This document shows, in pieces, positions 44,228 through 56,344 of a stretch of DNA of 64,000 nt; the stretch's first letter is position 1; every line of letters begins with the position of its first letter. The position numbers and the translations under genes were made by a program. This DNA comes from Psococerastis gibbosa (taxonomy: Eukaryota; Arthropoda; Insecta; Psocodea; Psocidae). Under the pieces are notes generated by a model. The model saw only the letters and a program-made list of their open reading frames with translations. It was not told the DNA's origin and searched no databases. The DNA lies in assembly GCA_963971405.1 (NCBI GenBank), contig OZ020486.1, positions 19,057,419 through 19,121,418 on the forward strand, in the 5' to 3' direction.

Positions 44228-44437
44228 CAAGGCCGTGCCCAGGTTTTCATTTTGATTTCGGGGGGGGGGGGGGTCCAAAAATTGTTTACGTAATTTATTA
44301 ATGAAAGTCCATTCTATCCAGTGTTCATATTCGAATAAATGTATTTCAATTCTTCAAACAATACAGGTTTCTATTTAAAAAATTATTTCGAGGGGGGGGG
44401 CCTGACCGCTTGGACCACCCCCCTGGGCACGGCCATG
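44228..44437. mobile_element. hAT-type MITE, 210 bp, exact 8-bp target duplication
   Basis: Termini CAAGGCCGTGCCCAGG and CCTGGGCACGGCCATG, flanked by GGCATAGA on both sides (44220-44227 and 44438-44445). G-runs near both ends. Same family as 21867 and 22310. Confidence 0.9.
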
Positions 44438-44445
44438 GGCATAGA

Positions 44446-46620
44446 CAATCTTTTTACATCTTTGTCGTCCGTTCCATGATGGCGGAGTTATGTGAAATTG
44501 CTAGAAAAATGTTGAAACAAGCTTTGGCCATTAAGAAAGGAACTCTAGCTTGCTTATGAAAAAATTTATAATTTTTGATTTTGATATTACCAGGCACTAC
44601 ACTATCATGAACGCAGCCTAGCCGTGTGGTGGATTTTTGTGGCATGCGTCGAGATTTTAAAATGGTGCTCTATTCCGAGCATGGCAAAAGTACCTAAAGT
44701 AAATTAAAAATATACATACATGTAAATCAAGGTTGTTTTCAAGGAGAGGGGGGGGGTATATTCCTTTAAATCTATAGTAGAATGGGCAATTCCATATGAC
44801 ACATTCATTTATAGTACTGTACCTTTTTCTAAAGAGTAGGCAATACGTATTTAAGTGTCATAACCGTCCAAACGCGGATGTGCCGTGCGAAAGTTGTTAC
44901 TTTTAAGCTGCATTTTTATTAGACGGCAGAATTCTGTATAAAGGAGGAAATCGTAAATTCACTGTGGGAACCCTGCAGGTTTTAATCATTGAATTTCTTG
45001 AGAATTGGCAGACGTCGTTACGAAAGGCAACAATAAGTCTGCCAAGAGTTCTATATAGGATATAGAACTCTAATATACAATACAATACATGTATATATGT
45101 AATGTAATGTACATACCATCTTGGAACTTGGAGACGGGGCCACGGAGAAATTCGGGTATTTTTTGGTTTCTGTGTAACCATCATGTATTATCATGTAAAA
45201 CCTTAGAGAATAAGTTAATCCCACGGGTTCTTTCGGCGCGCCTGGTGCCTCATATAGGACCGAACGCAAGGTCATAGTCAAGGGGGGTTCATGGGGGTTC
45301 AACCCCCCCCCCCCCCCGAAATTAATTAGCTTGATACGGATTTTGAGTGGAAAAATAAAAACCAAGCAAGCACGTTACCGCCTGGCCATCGAAGTGTATT
45401 TGTAACTCCAGCACAATTAAATGAGTAAATGCCAATGCTTACCAGGCTTCACCTCCACATCAATACGATAAAATCGACAAAATAGGTGAATACTCCTCGC
45501 ATGGGCATAGAAAAGGAAATTTTCCATTGCATTCGAAGGGAAGGGCGCAACCATGCCGCACCTCAGTTAATGATCTGCATCAGGCTTGTACTTCGCGTGT
45601 GACCCGCATTTTAAGCCGTCCTTTCTCAGCATTTCCTCATGAAAATATCTGATCATTAGGCCCGGGCTCATATTTTTGGCGCCAAAAAAGCGTGCCCTAA
45701 CTTTGGTGATCACCCAATTTCTTATTGCACGATAAGAATTGAGGTGTTGTAACTTGCCAGCATGCACAATTATTAATCATGACTAAATTAAAATATCACC
45801 TATGCCGCAGCCAACCATACCGTTTAAAATTAACTTAACCTGGTTTAAAAAGGTAAACATGACAACTTTAGAACAGAATTTAAAATTATTTTGTTTACAT
45901 TTTCAACCCCAGGCTAAGTTATTATTTTACGGCATGATAGTTGCATGATTTTTTTTAATAATTGCATAATTAAGAGATTACGTCACCCTATATTGACTTC
46001 CTACAGTATATAACAGCCAGTGGTCTCTAAAGTCTCTCTAAAGATAAAACCAAGTGTCTAAAATCATTCGGGAAATTCTAAACTCTAGAATAAGGCCAGT
46101 ATTTTAATGAAAATGATTAAAACTATTTTAATAAATTGAATTAATTATATTTATTTTATTTTTTACTGTATAATATAACTTTTCTGTTAAAAAAAAAAAT
46201 GAATTTATCGGTCGTATTACCAGAAGAGAAGACTCAGGATTGTGACACCACTGAAAACTTAGTTTAGTAGGTAACGATTTTACACCATTTGCCACGACAC
46301 CGCGATAGGAGTTTCTCAATGCGGGCGCTTATAATAAGGGGAGGTACCTACCTACTAGCTCACAGATCTCATGGTTCTCAAGAACTCAGTGAAAATGTAT
46401 AATTAGACAAAAACGTAAATAAATAAATAACTGCGTTTTTGGCCATGTGTTCTTCACTAACACCAATCTTTTGTTGTACAAATCATATTATATAGTTGTG
46501 GCCAAACTATGTTAGAAAGAAGTACATATCTTAGTAGGTAGGTAACCGCACGTAATGTTAGAGCAAAATTCATGAAAAATACCCGAATTAATTATTTACT
46601 ATTCGTTTTATTAATAATGT
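44446..46620. other. Stretch without recognised genes
   Basis: AT-rich. It includes a G-run then C-run pair at about 45282-45317 that looks like the end of another poly-G MITE. Open frames here are short and unconvincing. Confidence 0.4.
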
Positions 46621-46659
46621 TATTAGAGAGAGAGAGAGAATGTGTTCCAGGGCGTAGGC

Positions 46660-46980
46660 CCTAAAGTTGGGGGGGGGGGGCACGGTCCAAATTGCCCCCC
46701 CCCCCAGCTCCTTTGGGGGGGGGGGCAAAACATTGTAAGACGTAGTTCATACTTTTTGGTCCCCTTTGCAGCAATATGAATATAAGCATTCCTTTTTTAG
46801 CTTGGTAAAATCTACAGCTATACTTTACAACTATTAAAATGCATAAAACCCTATTATTTTGCTCTTATATTTTCAATTTTTCCTTCAATCCTGCCTGATG
46901 ACGTCATAAGGTCTGCTTAGTTTTGCTCCCGCCATCATTCTAAAACTTTACGCCTCTGGTGTGTTCAAAATGCTCAGGAA
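46660..46980. repeat. Poly-G MITE, repeat D
   Basis: Runs of G and C at 46669-46728, then TTAAAATGCATAAAACCCTA and CTGATGACGTCATAAGGTCT to TAAAACTTTACGCCTCTG. The second half matches 63843-64000 in reverse, and a third, partial copy lies at 61980-62140. Confidence 0.65.
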
Positions 46981-47274
46981 ATTGTCGTAGACTATGTTTT
47001 TCCTGATATTCTTGACAACTGTACGATTAATATCTCACGCAATTTTTTATTTTTATATTTTTACACTTTTCCCCCTCCGATTCTCCCTCTAATTGTCTCT
47101 TAACATTGTTTCCAGGATTGTTTTATTTTCACAATTTCACTGAGTTTCTACGTATGACCAAATTGGACTACTCGATCGGGTCTTGAACAAAGTCGAAATT
47201 CATTCACAGGAAATGAGTATTCATTGCTGAGCTTTCGAAAATGTTGCATCCCTTAGCTTAGAATATATACTTCT

Positions 47275-47607
47275 CTACATCTTGGTATTTAAATTTAATA
47301 TGTGGTGGTCACTAACACCGGTTGGCCACAGTTTTAGAACTCCGGACTCCCCCATCAACCGTTTTTTGGATAAACAAAGGCCAATAATTGTGGCCAAACA
47401 TAAAATAGCCCCACATGTCTTACAGGCACGTTTCTCTTTGGTATAATGGACGTGGCGTTTTAGCCGTTGGCGCGGTTGCGCTGACGCGTTCGGCGTTCCA
47501 GCCGCATGACGACAGCGTGGGGCTACTCCATATTCATCAAGTCCTTTGTGCAGTGCGAACTTTGAGAACGCCTTGCTCGGTTCTGTTGAATGCGTAACCA
47601 GTGACAT
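47275..47607. other. CpG-rich island with overlapping open frames
   Basis: GC-rich sequence (GCGCTGACGCGTTCGGCG near 47480) with open frames on both strands, neither recognisable. The edge CTTTGAGAACGCCTTG near 47563 resembles the hAT terminus at 37254, so the island may be inside or beside a hAT element. Confidence 0.35.
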
Positions 47608-47934
47608 TATTTTTCAAATTGATTCTCGTGCGATCTTAGATAGCCTTCTGTTTGCAACCGATACAGTTTTATCAAGTGTTTCGACATTTAAAATTCCCCT
47701 GCTCCCAATATAGACTTACTGTACTAGCATTAGCCTATATATATATTGCAATGTAACTTACTCACTTAACTAGGAACAAAACATATAGGTAGGCCCATTA
47801 ATATTATACAGAACTCATGCATTGATTGCTGATTTTACTGACAGTGTGGCTGTTTTAATTTCGAATGGAATCGAGACCAATTAGACCAGCTATAGTACTA
47901 CTATAGTAGTATATAGTAGGCAAATACATATATG

Positions 47935-48170
47935 TTCATGTGGAGTAGTGGTAAGGCCTGTAAGGGCTCTGACTTTTCCCCGAAAGGTTGTCCACCACTA
48001 GTTGAATTATCTGACCTTTCTTCAGAAGGCATGAAAAACAGGCGGGCCCGGGCCTTCCTAGTTGAATGTAAGAGAGAGTTTTATAGCCCCAGGAAGTCAT
48101 CATTATTTTTTTTTATTTATACAATAGGCAAGGTATACATAATGAAGCAAAATAATTATTATTCATAGAG
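47935..48170 (+). mobile_element. SINE-like element, diverged
   Basis: GTGGAGTAGTGGTAAGGCCT then CCCCGAAAGGTTGTCCACC resembles the tRNA-like head of the SINE at 61.25 kb. The tail block GAATGTAAGAGAGAGTTTTA matches that copy's GAGTGTAAGAGAGGGCTTTT. Confidence 0.55.
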
Positions 48171-48547
48171 AAGAAATTATGTGGTATATACTATAGCAGT
48201 GCGTTAACTTTAACTTTATTATTTTATTATTTTTTAATACAACTGTAAAAACGAAAAATTTCTGTTATTATAACTAGGCAGGCAAATTACATGATCGTAG
48301 CCTAAAATTAAAACGAAGCCACACGTAACTCATGGAGATAAAAGGTTGCAGCTCTATATATTAGGTACTAGGTTAAGTCCACCTTTGATCTTATGGCTAT
48401 GTGTGCACTACTGTAACTATTCATAAAAGTTTATCCTTTCAGTTAAATAGAATTATCAAATGTCAAAGGTCCTTTTGAAACTGTGAAAACTTATAGGGAC
48501 GCATTGCGGTCGTGTTTGGGTGCGCGCGCGCTTAAATAGTATAAGCA

Positions 48548-48715
48548 ATGGCAATAATTATTGTGTCGAAACCCACGACTGACATCATGTCGGACGAAAG
48601 CCTGGAGAGAATCACCTCCAGCAGAGCGGACAGTGAAGCGAGTGGGGGCAGCACCAAGTCTTGCCCCTTTTTATGGGGTTGCAACAAGTGCCGCTTGCAA
48701 GAACCCAGAACGGTA
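48548..48715 (+). CDS. Exon-like open frame ending at a donor, product unknown
   Basis: The frame from 48548 contains MSDESLERITSSRADSEASG then STKSCPFLWGCNKCRLQEPR and ends at ACG|GTAAGT (donor at 48716). A good donor, codon-like composition and a GC-rich upstream stretch (TGCGCGCGCGC) are what a first coding exon with its promoter would show. The CPFLWGCNKC cysteine pairs may bind metal or be lipid-modified. I do not recognise the family. Confidence 0.45.
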
Positions 48716-48956
48716 AGTTCGCAAACTGTTGTAGGTTGCAGCAGCTGTATTTTGATGGTTTGAATTCGGTAAATTCCTGCCATCAAAGAATGAATGAGAA
48801 TCCTCTTCAGTTATCCGCAAATTATATATTATAGACTGAGCTGGCGCTTTTGCATTATAGACCGGGTAACATCTCGATCTCAAAGAAATAATAAAATAAA
48901 ACGCCTTGGCATGACAACATGGATGGTCCAGGCCTGAGTAACTACTAGTAGAGCTA

Positions 48957-49271
48957 GGATCCTCTCTTTATACTACTGCACTATTTGGGATAGTGTGGGC
49001 AGCAACATGCCCAGTAGCCGTGTTTTCGGTAAATTCGGTAAATCTATTGTAAATTAATTTATTATGCTTTAATTTAATCGATCCTAGATATGTTTTTCCT
49101 ATTTTGACCCACAACTACCCCCCCCCCACAAAAAATGGGCTGGATCCGTCCCTGCTTATATAGAGATTGGGTGGCTAGGCGGAATATTTTTCCTTTTATG
49201 TCGAGTCTCGAACCTCGCCCTCTCCTTTCATAATTTCATAGTCCAGTTTTTTACCAACTGGACTATTCCTC
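48957..49271 (-). mobile_element. tRNA-derived SINE with hAT debris inside
   Basis: The minus strand starts AGGAATAGTCCAGTTGGTAA and includes GAGGTTCGAGACTCGACA (B-box). It continues as the SINE at 28.7 kb (TGTTGCTGCCCACACTATCC) but is interrupted at 49023-49154 by a hAT-like end (GGATCCGTCCCTG). Confidence 0.7.
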
Positions 49272-49430
49272 ACCATTGAAGTCTCTTCCTCCATTAATTT
49301 CAATAATATTTCGGTTTGTGATTTTTTACGGGCTATCATAATTCAACGCAAACAAAGTTTCCTCCTACCTCTTTGAAGCCTTGAAGGTGGTATCGATGTT
49401 TCATTAACTTTCTCGTTTACCACTACCGCG

Positions 49431-49505
49431 CAGGGACGGAACCAGGGGGGGGGGGGTAGTTTGGGGTCCAAAATAGGAAAAACATACGTAGGATCGATTA
49501 GGTCA
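49431..49505. mobile_element. hAT-like end with G-run
   Basis: CAGGGACGGAACCAGG, a G-run, then GGGGTCCAAAATAGGAAAAA and ATACGTAGGATCGATTA. The same sequence occurs inverted at 49080-49154. Only one terminus is visible, so it is a partial copy. Confidence 0.6.
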
Positions 49506-50345
49506 GAGCGTAATAAATTATCTTACAATAGTTCTACTAAATTTGGGGGCAGCCCCTGTATCCATCCATTCTACCGCGATTAGTGCTTTTTTTGTTGCAC
49601 ATTGTACATTTTATGTACATTGTACTGTGTACATAGCCAGCGTGCGGCTTATCAGTACAGTACTTGTCTCAGTAGTGAGCAAAAGTTGTTTTCATTTTGT
49701 AGTCAGTCAGCACGCTTGCAATAATGCTCACAGAGGAAATCAGCGACAGAAGGTTGAAATATCGTCATTTTCCAGTTGACCCAAATGGCTGTCATCAAAT
49801 AACATTCACATTCATTCATTTTCCTCCATGACTGCTACAGCTATAAAAACTAAAATGTCAGAATTATGGAACCAAACGTTTTTGCTTTCATCTCGTGTCG
49901 TACCGTATTATGCATACATTTTATGAGCAGAATGCCGTTATCTGTTGTTTTTCTTTTATTTGAAATGGTTATTGTCCATTTTAAAGGGATACAATATTCA
50001 TAAAATTCGAATCGCGCTACAAATCTTACGATAAGTCAAAATTAAATGCAAGGTAATAATTTGCATGGAGGTGAACATTGTTGCATAATCATAGAACAGC
50101 AGGGATTTATCATCGTAGAAATTTATCTCTTATACAGCTTACAAAACCTATACTTGAGTTATAGCAGTTTATAAAAATCATAAGATAATAGTAGATAATA
50201 AATCATCATCTGTCCTAGTGCACAAAGGCTGATTCTACGGCAAAAGATCTGTCAAAATACATTGGAGTAAATTCAGTAAATGGTGGCAGTGTTGAATCAA
50301 AACAATCTTCTCCTACAGTATGAATCTCGACAGATCTCCTGCGGA

Positions 50346-50520
50346 CAGGGACGGTTTCAGAAAAAAAAAGTTTTCGGGGGGGGGGGTGACTTGAAAAATA
50401 TCGCGTTTCCCTTACTTGAGTAACAATTTCTCTTAATTTCCTTCAAAAGTCCATTCTATCTTATTTCTATCTAGTATAAAGCTATTTTTCTCCAACCGCC
50501 CCCCCCCCCCGAAAATAATC
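50346..50520. mobile_element. Partial hAT-type MITE (family of 51857)
   Basis: CAGGGACGGTTTCAG, a G-run, GTGACTTGAAAAATATCGCG and CTAGTATAAAGCTATTTTTC repeat the 51857-52056 element in reverse order. The second terminus is missing. Confidence 0.7.
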
Positions 50521-50628
50521 CCCATTCGGAATTCATTCAAGTTAGCATACGTCATAAAAACATAGCAGCCTATCTATTACATCCTACAAGACATACTCGT
50601 ATTGTATATAGAACGTATTGTGTATTAT

Positions 50629-50681
50629 TAGCTACTGCAACAAAATATTACATTAAATGTAATATTTTGTTGCAGTAGCTA
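50629..50681. repeat. Perfect palindrome, 26-bp arms with one base between
   Basis: TAGCTACTGCAACAAAATAT to ACATT, then A, then the exact inverse. It is not related to the other palindromes here. Confidence 0.9.
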
Positions 50682-50950
50682 TTTTGACGTTGTATTTAGT
50701 GGAATCCATATTGATCGCGCTATTCATTTGACTGCATGCTAGATACTTCGGGGGTTTAATGATTTTGTACACGCAACCTGTAGGTTACCTCATGCCAGCA
50801 ATCATTTTGCCTCGTGGGTCATAGAGGTGTCGGCCAATTGAAATGTGCAAAAGGGAATTAAAATTACAATAAATAGTAGCCTACAACTGTGGTGTACACA
50901 CAGCAGTCGACAGGATGTCGCAGGGATAGTAATTCCAGTATTCCGAACAC

Positions 50951-51103
50951 ATTATAATAAAAGTTGACTTGATAAAATATTAGGCCTACACACAAAAAAC
51001 ACAAAAAATTATGTCACGACCGGTTTCGACTATTCGTCATTCTCTAGTTTTTTATGTGTTTTTTTTTTTGTGTAATATATTATCAGTCAACTTTTATTAT
51101 AAT
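50951..51103. mobile_element. Inverted-repeat MITE, 153 bp
   Basis: ATTATAATAAAAGTTGAC and the exact inverse GTCAACTTTTATTATAAT form the ends. Inner runs of ACACAAAAAACACAAAA and TATGTGTTTTTTT also pair. The middle holds GACCGGTTTCGACTA. Confidence 0.75.
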
Positions 51104-51213
51104 TATTATAATAACAACCTAAATTTTTATTTTTTATTATTTTAAATTAAAAACTTTTAAATGTGTAATGTAAACTTATCAGGGGAAACGCCAATTGTTT
51201 TCCGGGGGGGCAA

Positions 51214-51244
<31 letters not shown>

Positions 51245-51841
51245 GTGTAATTCCCAAAATAAATTCAGTTACATAAATTTAGATAATAAATTTTTCTTCT
51301 TTGGGTCCCTTGCCATTGTGCAGCCAATTTGCACGTGGAGGCAAGGTGCCGATAACAATATAAGAAATAAAAATTTAAAGTAGTAATACAGATCCATTTG
51401 GCATACAGATGGTATGAGGTATGTTGAGAGGCATGTTACTAAAAGTTCCAAAGTGCTGGGTCTTTTTGTAGTATTGCATGTTTCACCTTGTTTTGAAATA
51501 TTTTGCGTGTAGGTGCGCCACGAAGTTCTAGAGAAAGTTTATTGTATTCAAGTGGCCCTATATATAAAAACGTTTTTTTGAAAAAATCCATTTTGGGCCT
51601 AGGTGGCACAAACGACTCTACACGCCGGGTTCTACTATCGTTTGCGGGTACAATAGGTCTGTTCCCGGAGGATTGGTAAAAAACACCCAGCACTTTATAC
51701 ACGTAAAGTGACCTAAGAGGTAAAACATTAATTTCACGAAAATGAGGAAAAGATGGCTCGGTACCCCTGTTGTTGCGTCCCTGTTAACAATGAAGGACGG
51801 GATGTCAATTTCCTTAGGTGGATGTATGTAACTATACGTAT

Positions 51842-52195
51842 GGCGGGGTTTCCACACAGGGACGGATCCTTGGGGGGGGGGGCGGTGGGGGCGGTCGCCC
51901 CCCCCCCCCCCCCCCCCCGAGAAAAATAGCTTTATACTAGATAGAATGGACTTTTGAAGGAAATGAAGAGAAATTGTTACTCAAGTAAGGGAAACGCGAT
52001 ATTTTTCAGGTCACCGCCCCCCCCCCCCCCGAAAACTTTTTCTGAAACCGTCCCTGTTTCCACATACGTTGCGTCGATCGTCAATGAGAAATATGGCTTT
52101 GATGTGGTAGCAGAATTTTTAGTATGTCTTTAATGTCTGCTAAACCTTCAATTTCATATTTCTCATTGACGATTGACGTATGTGGAAACCCCGCC
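51842..52195. mobile_element. Palindromic MITE interrupted by a hAT MITE
   Basis: The left end GGCGGGGTTTCCACA (51842-51856) is cut from the rest (52065-52195, ending TGTGGAAACCCCGCC) by the hAT element at 51857-52056 plus its 8-bp duplication. TAT flanks both sides (51839-51841 and 52196-52198). The core GTGGTAGCAGAATTTTTAGT equals that at 22.8 kb. Confidence 0.85.
51857..52056. mobile_element. hAT-type MITE, 200 bp, exact 8-bp target duplication
   Basis: Termini CAGGGACGGATCC and GAAACCGTCCCTG, flanked by TTTCCACA on both sides (51849-51856 and 52057-52064). Long G- and C-runs lie near both ends. Confidence 0.92.
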
Positions 52196-52199
52196 TATG

Positions 52200-53870
52200 C
52201 GTACATACTCTTGTTCCACCTGCTGTCATGATCGAGTTATGTTGGTGCAATGGTTATCCTCTTTTAAGAACAGCCATGTTGGCATGTTGGCAACACGGAA
52301 TACCTCCCAAATATATATGCCTCCATTTCAGAAAGAAAAAAAGCATTTGCTAATTGTATAACTCTTTATTGAGCATTGATGGGGTGGCCGCTTTTAGGTG
52401 ATTGGAGGTTTTCAAATAAGTTATATTTATTTCAAATCTTTCAAACAATGTTATGTTTTTATTATATTATGTGATATCGTACCCTACTGTAAATATCTTA
52501 CTCTACCAATTACCATCGTCTAAAAGTTGTCTCCAACATTCATAGTTCTGTGCAAGTTCTACGAAATCTTCAGTATCCTTTATTTTATTGGTTTAGCATA
52601 AACCCGCTAGCAATGTTTCTATGAGTAAAATGTCAAATAATAAAATAAATGATCTTGTGAACCTTCGGCTCTAATGTAGGGGTGATGTGATGAAATGGAT
52701 GCATTGATAGCCCATTAGTCAAACAGGGACACGCCTCCGCCCCTTACTTCTGAGTTCTGACCTTATTCCTCCATTTCTCATAGTAAAAATTTAAGCAGTT
52801 GAACCTCAAGAAATCAGCCTCTACCTAGGTAGAGCCCTAAATGTTCAATTGCTGCGCCAAGTCTCCTTCGACTTGCTTAGAGTTACCATAACCCTTTTTA
52901 ATTATAACGGCTAATTTGGTAACGTAGGTATCAGGTTTAAATTGTGGAGTAAAATAGTTATCCTAGGGTAATAGTTATTGAGAAATGGTAGTACTTCAGT
53001 TCACAGCAGCTTCTGCGCGGATCCACTATGCCGTTTAAAGAATTATACCTACTTATTGTGGGGTTAAAAATGTAAACAAAACAATTTTGAGTAGCACACT
53101 GCACTCTAAGATTTTTTGTTTATGCATTTTCAACCGCAGAATAAGTTATTTTATAAGTGGTATGGCAGGCCTGCAGTTAATTACAATAGCCTACTAAGAG
53201 CTCATTTCATTACTTTAAGGTGAACATATCAGTTCAACGTCATCTCGGGCCTTTGCCCGCGGCAAGAAGTTGACAGCTACAAGTGGCGATCCGGTCTTGG
53301 CCCCCAAAAATATCTGGTTTAGTTTACACGCTACTGAAACTTATGCATGTCAGACAGCTGAGGATATTTAGCAAATATAGATAGTGCAAATTCTAATGCA
53401 ATTCTGCTGTACTTACTATTTTGACCGTTTTACACCATTCAATAGTTTGGAAACATTATAGTTCTTCGCACCGGACACCGGTACCAATGACGTTGAACAT
53501 ATACGATGTTATACAATGTACAATATATTGTATACGGGGGTTCATTTTAAATAAATCTTACTAGATTTCATCCACCCATTGAGACGGTGTTCGATAGAAA
53601 ATTTCTTCATAATTTTTCATTTCATGACTAAAAATCCATTAAATGTTGATTTTGATTAAGCTAGTACCATAGGTATAATGCTAGGTATAGGCTTACTTGC
53701 AGGCTATATTTCAACTTAGAAAATTTTAATTTTATGAATGCTGATTTTCATGAAACATGAAATATTTTTTAATGGCAACGCTTGGCGGACTCCAACCTGA
53801 CTCATGGGCCTCGAGCCATTGGCCCCTGCATGAGCATGGCTATCCCCGAATAAGATCCGTTCCTGGCTAT
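52200..53870. other. Stretch without recognised genes
   Basis: AT-rich. Part near 53055-53150 resembles the interior of the MITE at 41.4 kb (TGTAAACAAAACAATTTTGA). Confidence 0.4.
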
Positions 53871-53880
53871 GCCGTGCTCT

Positions 53881-54117
53881 TTAAAGTGACCCCTGACTGT
53901 ACTCGAGAGTGTGATTTATCCTCACGATAGCGGCAACAATGCATATCGCGGGATGGGGTACCAGCATTTCTGCAATGTTCGCAGATGCTGAGTCACCGAC
54001 GATGCCCGCAGGCAAAAGGCGATTGCAAGGGCAGGTCCAACGCACCACGGCTAGTTCTTTGTCATCGTGGCTCTTAAGCACAGCTGCTGCAGACGGGAAC
54101 ATACTAGCGGGTATTAG
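53881..54117. other. GC-rich block with opposing open frames
   Basis: Both strands are open here over 70-100 codons. Neither translation is recognisable, and the block ends where a hAT-like terminus (CAGTAGCGTAGCCAG, 54121) begins. It may be a gene fragment or part of a repeat. Confidence 0.3.
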
Positions 54118-54120
54118 AGG

Positions 54121-54345
54121 CAGTAGCGTAGCCAGATTTTTTTTTTTTGGGGGGACCAGTTTTCATAAAGTTTGCCTGCTTACGTTAGGTTTTCGAATGG
54201 GGTGGTGTTTCATTTGGCGCTCCCCCAACCCCCCCCCCCCCCCCCGGGATTGTTAATTAAAAGATGGGCCTGAAAAGCCTGTGGGGGCCCTTTCTCGGGC
54301 AGAAAAGTCTTGCACCCTTACACGAATATTCCACTATCATTCATA
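54121..54345. mobile_element. hAT-like poly-G element, partial
   Basis: It starts CAGTAGCGTAGCCAG, has a T- then G-run, and a C-run at 54228-54245. The block from TTTCTCGGGCAGAAAAGTCT to GAATATTCCACTA matches 41795-41850 in reverse, where the terminus reads CAGTGCCGGG on the minus strand (ending 41888). Confidence 0.55.
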
Positions 54346-54557
54346 GAATAGAGACACAGGATGCAAAATAGAATAGAATACAATAGAGTAAGGCGATTAA
54401 TCATTAATGTCAATGGCATTTCCCGTCAAATATTCCGACAAGTTTATTTATTTGCTTTAGTTTGTTGTTTTTGTTTTATCTAAAATTGCGATTTTGTATT
54501 TTGCGGCTTGTTGTGGGTTGTGGCCCTCCTGACCCCGGCAGTGATCTCACCAACTAA

Positions 54558-54941
54558 GGCGACCATTCCATTGACCGGCTAGGGCTATTTCCAACAACGG
54601 TGACGTGGTAGCAGACGTTCAAGACTTAGGTAGCGTTTCCACTGACCTCGCATTGCAGAATGCAAATGACATTGACGGAAATTAGAATTTTTCTTTTTAT
54701 AGAAATCTATTAAAATGTTTGTACTTAACATATCCCATGACGCCATTTTTTAATATTAGTTTGTTTGTTTGTGATTTTACTGTATGATCATTGATCAATT
54801 TTAACTATGGCATAGAGGAAAATAAACATTTCCGTCAATTCTGCAATGCGAGGTCGGTGGAAACGCCACCTAAGTCTTGAATGTCTGCTACCACGTCACC
54901 GTTGTTGGAAATAGCCCTAGCCGGTCAATGGAATGGGCACC
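54558..54941. mobile_element. Nested palindromic MITE, 384 bp, complete copy
   Basis: Left end GGCGACCATTCCATTGACCG, right end CGGTCAATGGAATGGGCACC, with TAA before and TTA after. The arms pair for about 130 nt: GGCTAGGGCTATTTCCAACA, the core GTGACGTGGTAGCAGAC, AAGACTTAGGT and CGTTTCCACTGACCTCGCAT. The inner part looks like a second set of ends (GGTGGCGTTTCCACC) inside the first. The loop is about 170 bp. A half copy lies at 13545-13786. Confidence 0.88.
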
Positions 54942-55509
54942 TTATTAAAGAATACTCTGTACTGCTACTAGTCTTTATTATTTGGAAGACCTAAATTTAA
55001 GTTTGTAGAATAATTATTCTGTGCTGGTCCCTTCTATTATCTCAGCCTGCAGCGTCAGGCTTTATTACTCTTATCTAAGTCCACGGAGGCTCTGCTTACG
55101 GACTGTGGACGCAACTTTATAAAACTACCGAACTCGGAGCGAAGAAATTGCCTCCTGAAGCAAAATAATATTCCGGGATTCTTCTAAACACAACATGCGT
55201 ACATATAACCTGGTGGTTGTGGCCTGGTATATAGCTGATGAACATTACCTAATGCAGAGTGACATTTTTAGCCAAATCCGTTACATATATGATATATCGG
55301 ATAGCTCAAAACCTCATAGTTCCTTTTTCATCTTTTGAGCGATTTCCGGCATTCTCAGTCTACGAGATATGGACTATGAGGCATTGAGGCACTACACAGG
55401 TAAGATTGAGATTCGCCAATCAGTCCCTCCTCGAACGTCTCGTATAGAGCAATGGTTACATCCTGGTACAAGCGTATCTTATGAGTTTTAGCCATAGCAT
55501 TGAATATAT

Positions 55510-56323
55510 AAAAAGATCCGGTCCGATTTTACTTGAACATGCTTTCCAATTTATCGATTAGTAGAGAGAGAAAATGATTAATTTCATGGTAAATAATTTT
55601 CCTATGGTAAAATTACGGATATCACGGGGGGGGGGGGGGGGGTCGTCTACCTAACGTCACTGAAGGTGACGAAAATTCTAGATAGGTCAGACCTACACAT
55701 TACCACACAGCAATAATGACAGAGCACGCAATGCATTTGAGCGTGAATTTGCTTTCATTAAAAAAAAAAAAAAAAAATTTGCACAAAACCCAATAGCTTC
55801 TTGGAAAACCAAACTATCCGGTTTCATTACTCAATTTAACACCTAAAACATACTTGACGTTAGAAATCATAGATAGAAAGGTTTCGCAGAAAAATGATTT
55901 TTTAGTCATTTTTCACTAAAATTTAGTTTTTTTCATTTTTTTACACCCAGAAGCAAGCTATCAAGGGGCAAGCGACACCCGCATATTATTAAAATTAATA
56001 ATGACGTTTTGGAGAAATAATTTTTTAGACGTTTTTTTTTGGAGTTTTTTGAGAATAAACCCCCCCCCCCCCCCCAAATTGAGTTAGCCCAAAATAAAAA
56101 TATATAGTCTCGAGGTATGATTTTTATAAACCTACATGCCAAATTTCATTTAAATCGACCGAGTAGTTTGCCTGAAAATTGATGAACAGACAGTCAGACA
56201 TTTCGTAAAAGCCACTATTTTGGGTTCCTGGGACCTCAAAACGTGTAAATCCGTTGAAATCTCGGAATCGAAAATTTCGACCATCACAAAGCTTTCTTTA
56301 TACTACGTATAAATTGGAAAGCA
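55510..56323 (-). repeat. Repeat A copy
   Basis: Runs from GATCCGGTCCGATTTTACTT through TGCTTTCCAATTTAT (55540) to ATAAATTGGAAAGCA (56323). Same order as 27477-28303, with G-run at 55626-55643 and a C-run near 56060. Confidence 0.78.
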
Positions 56324-56344
56324 ATAAAATAAATCACTGGTTAC

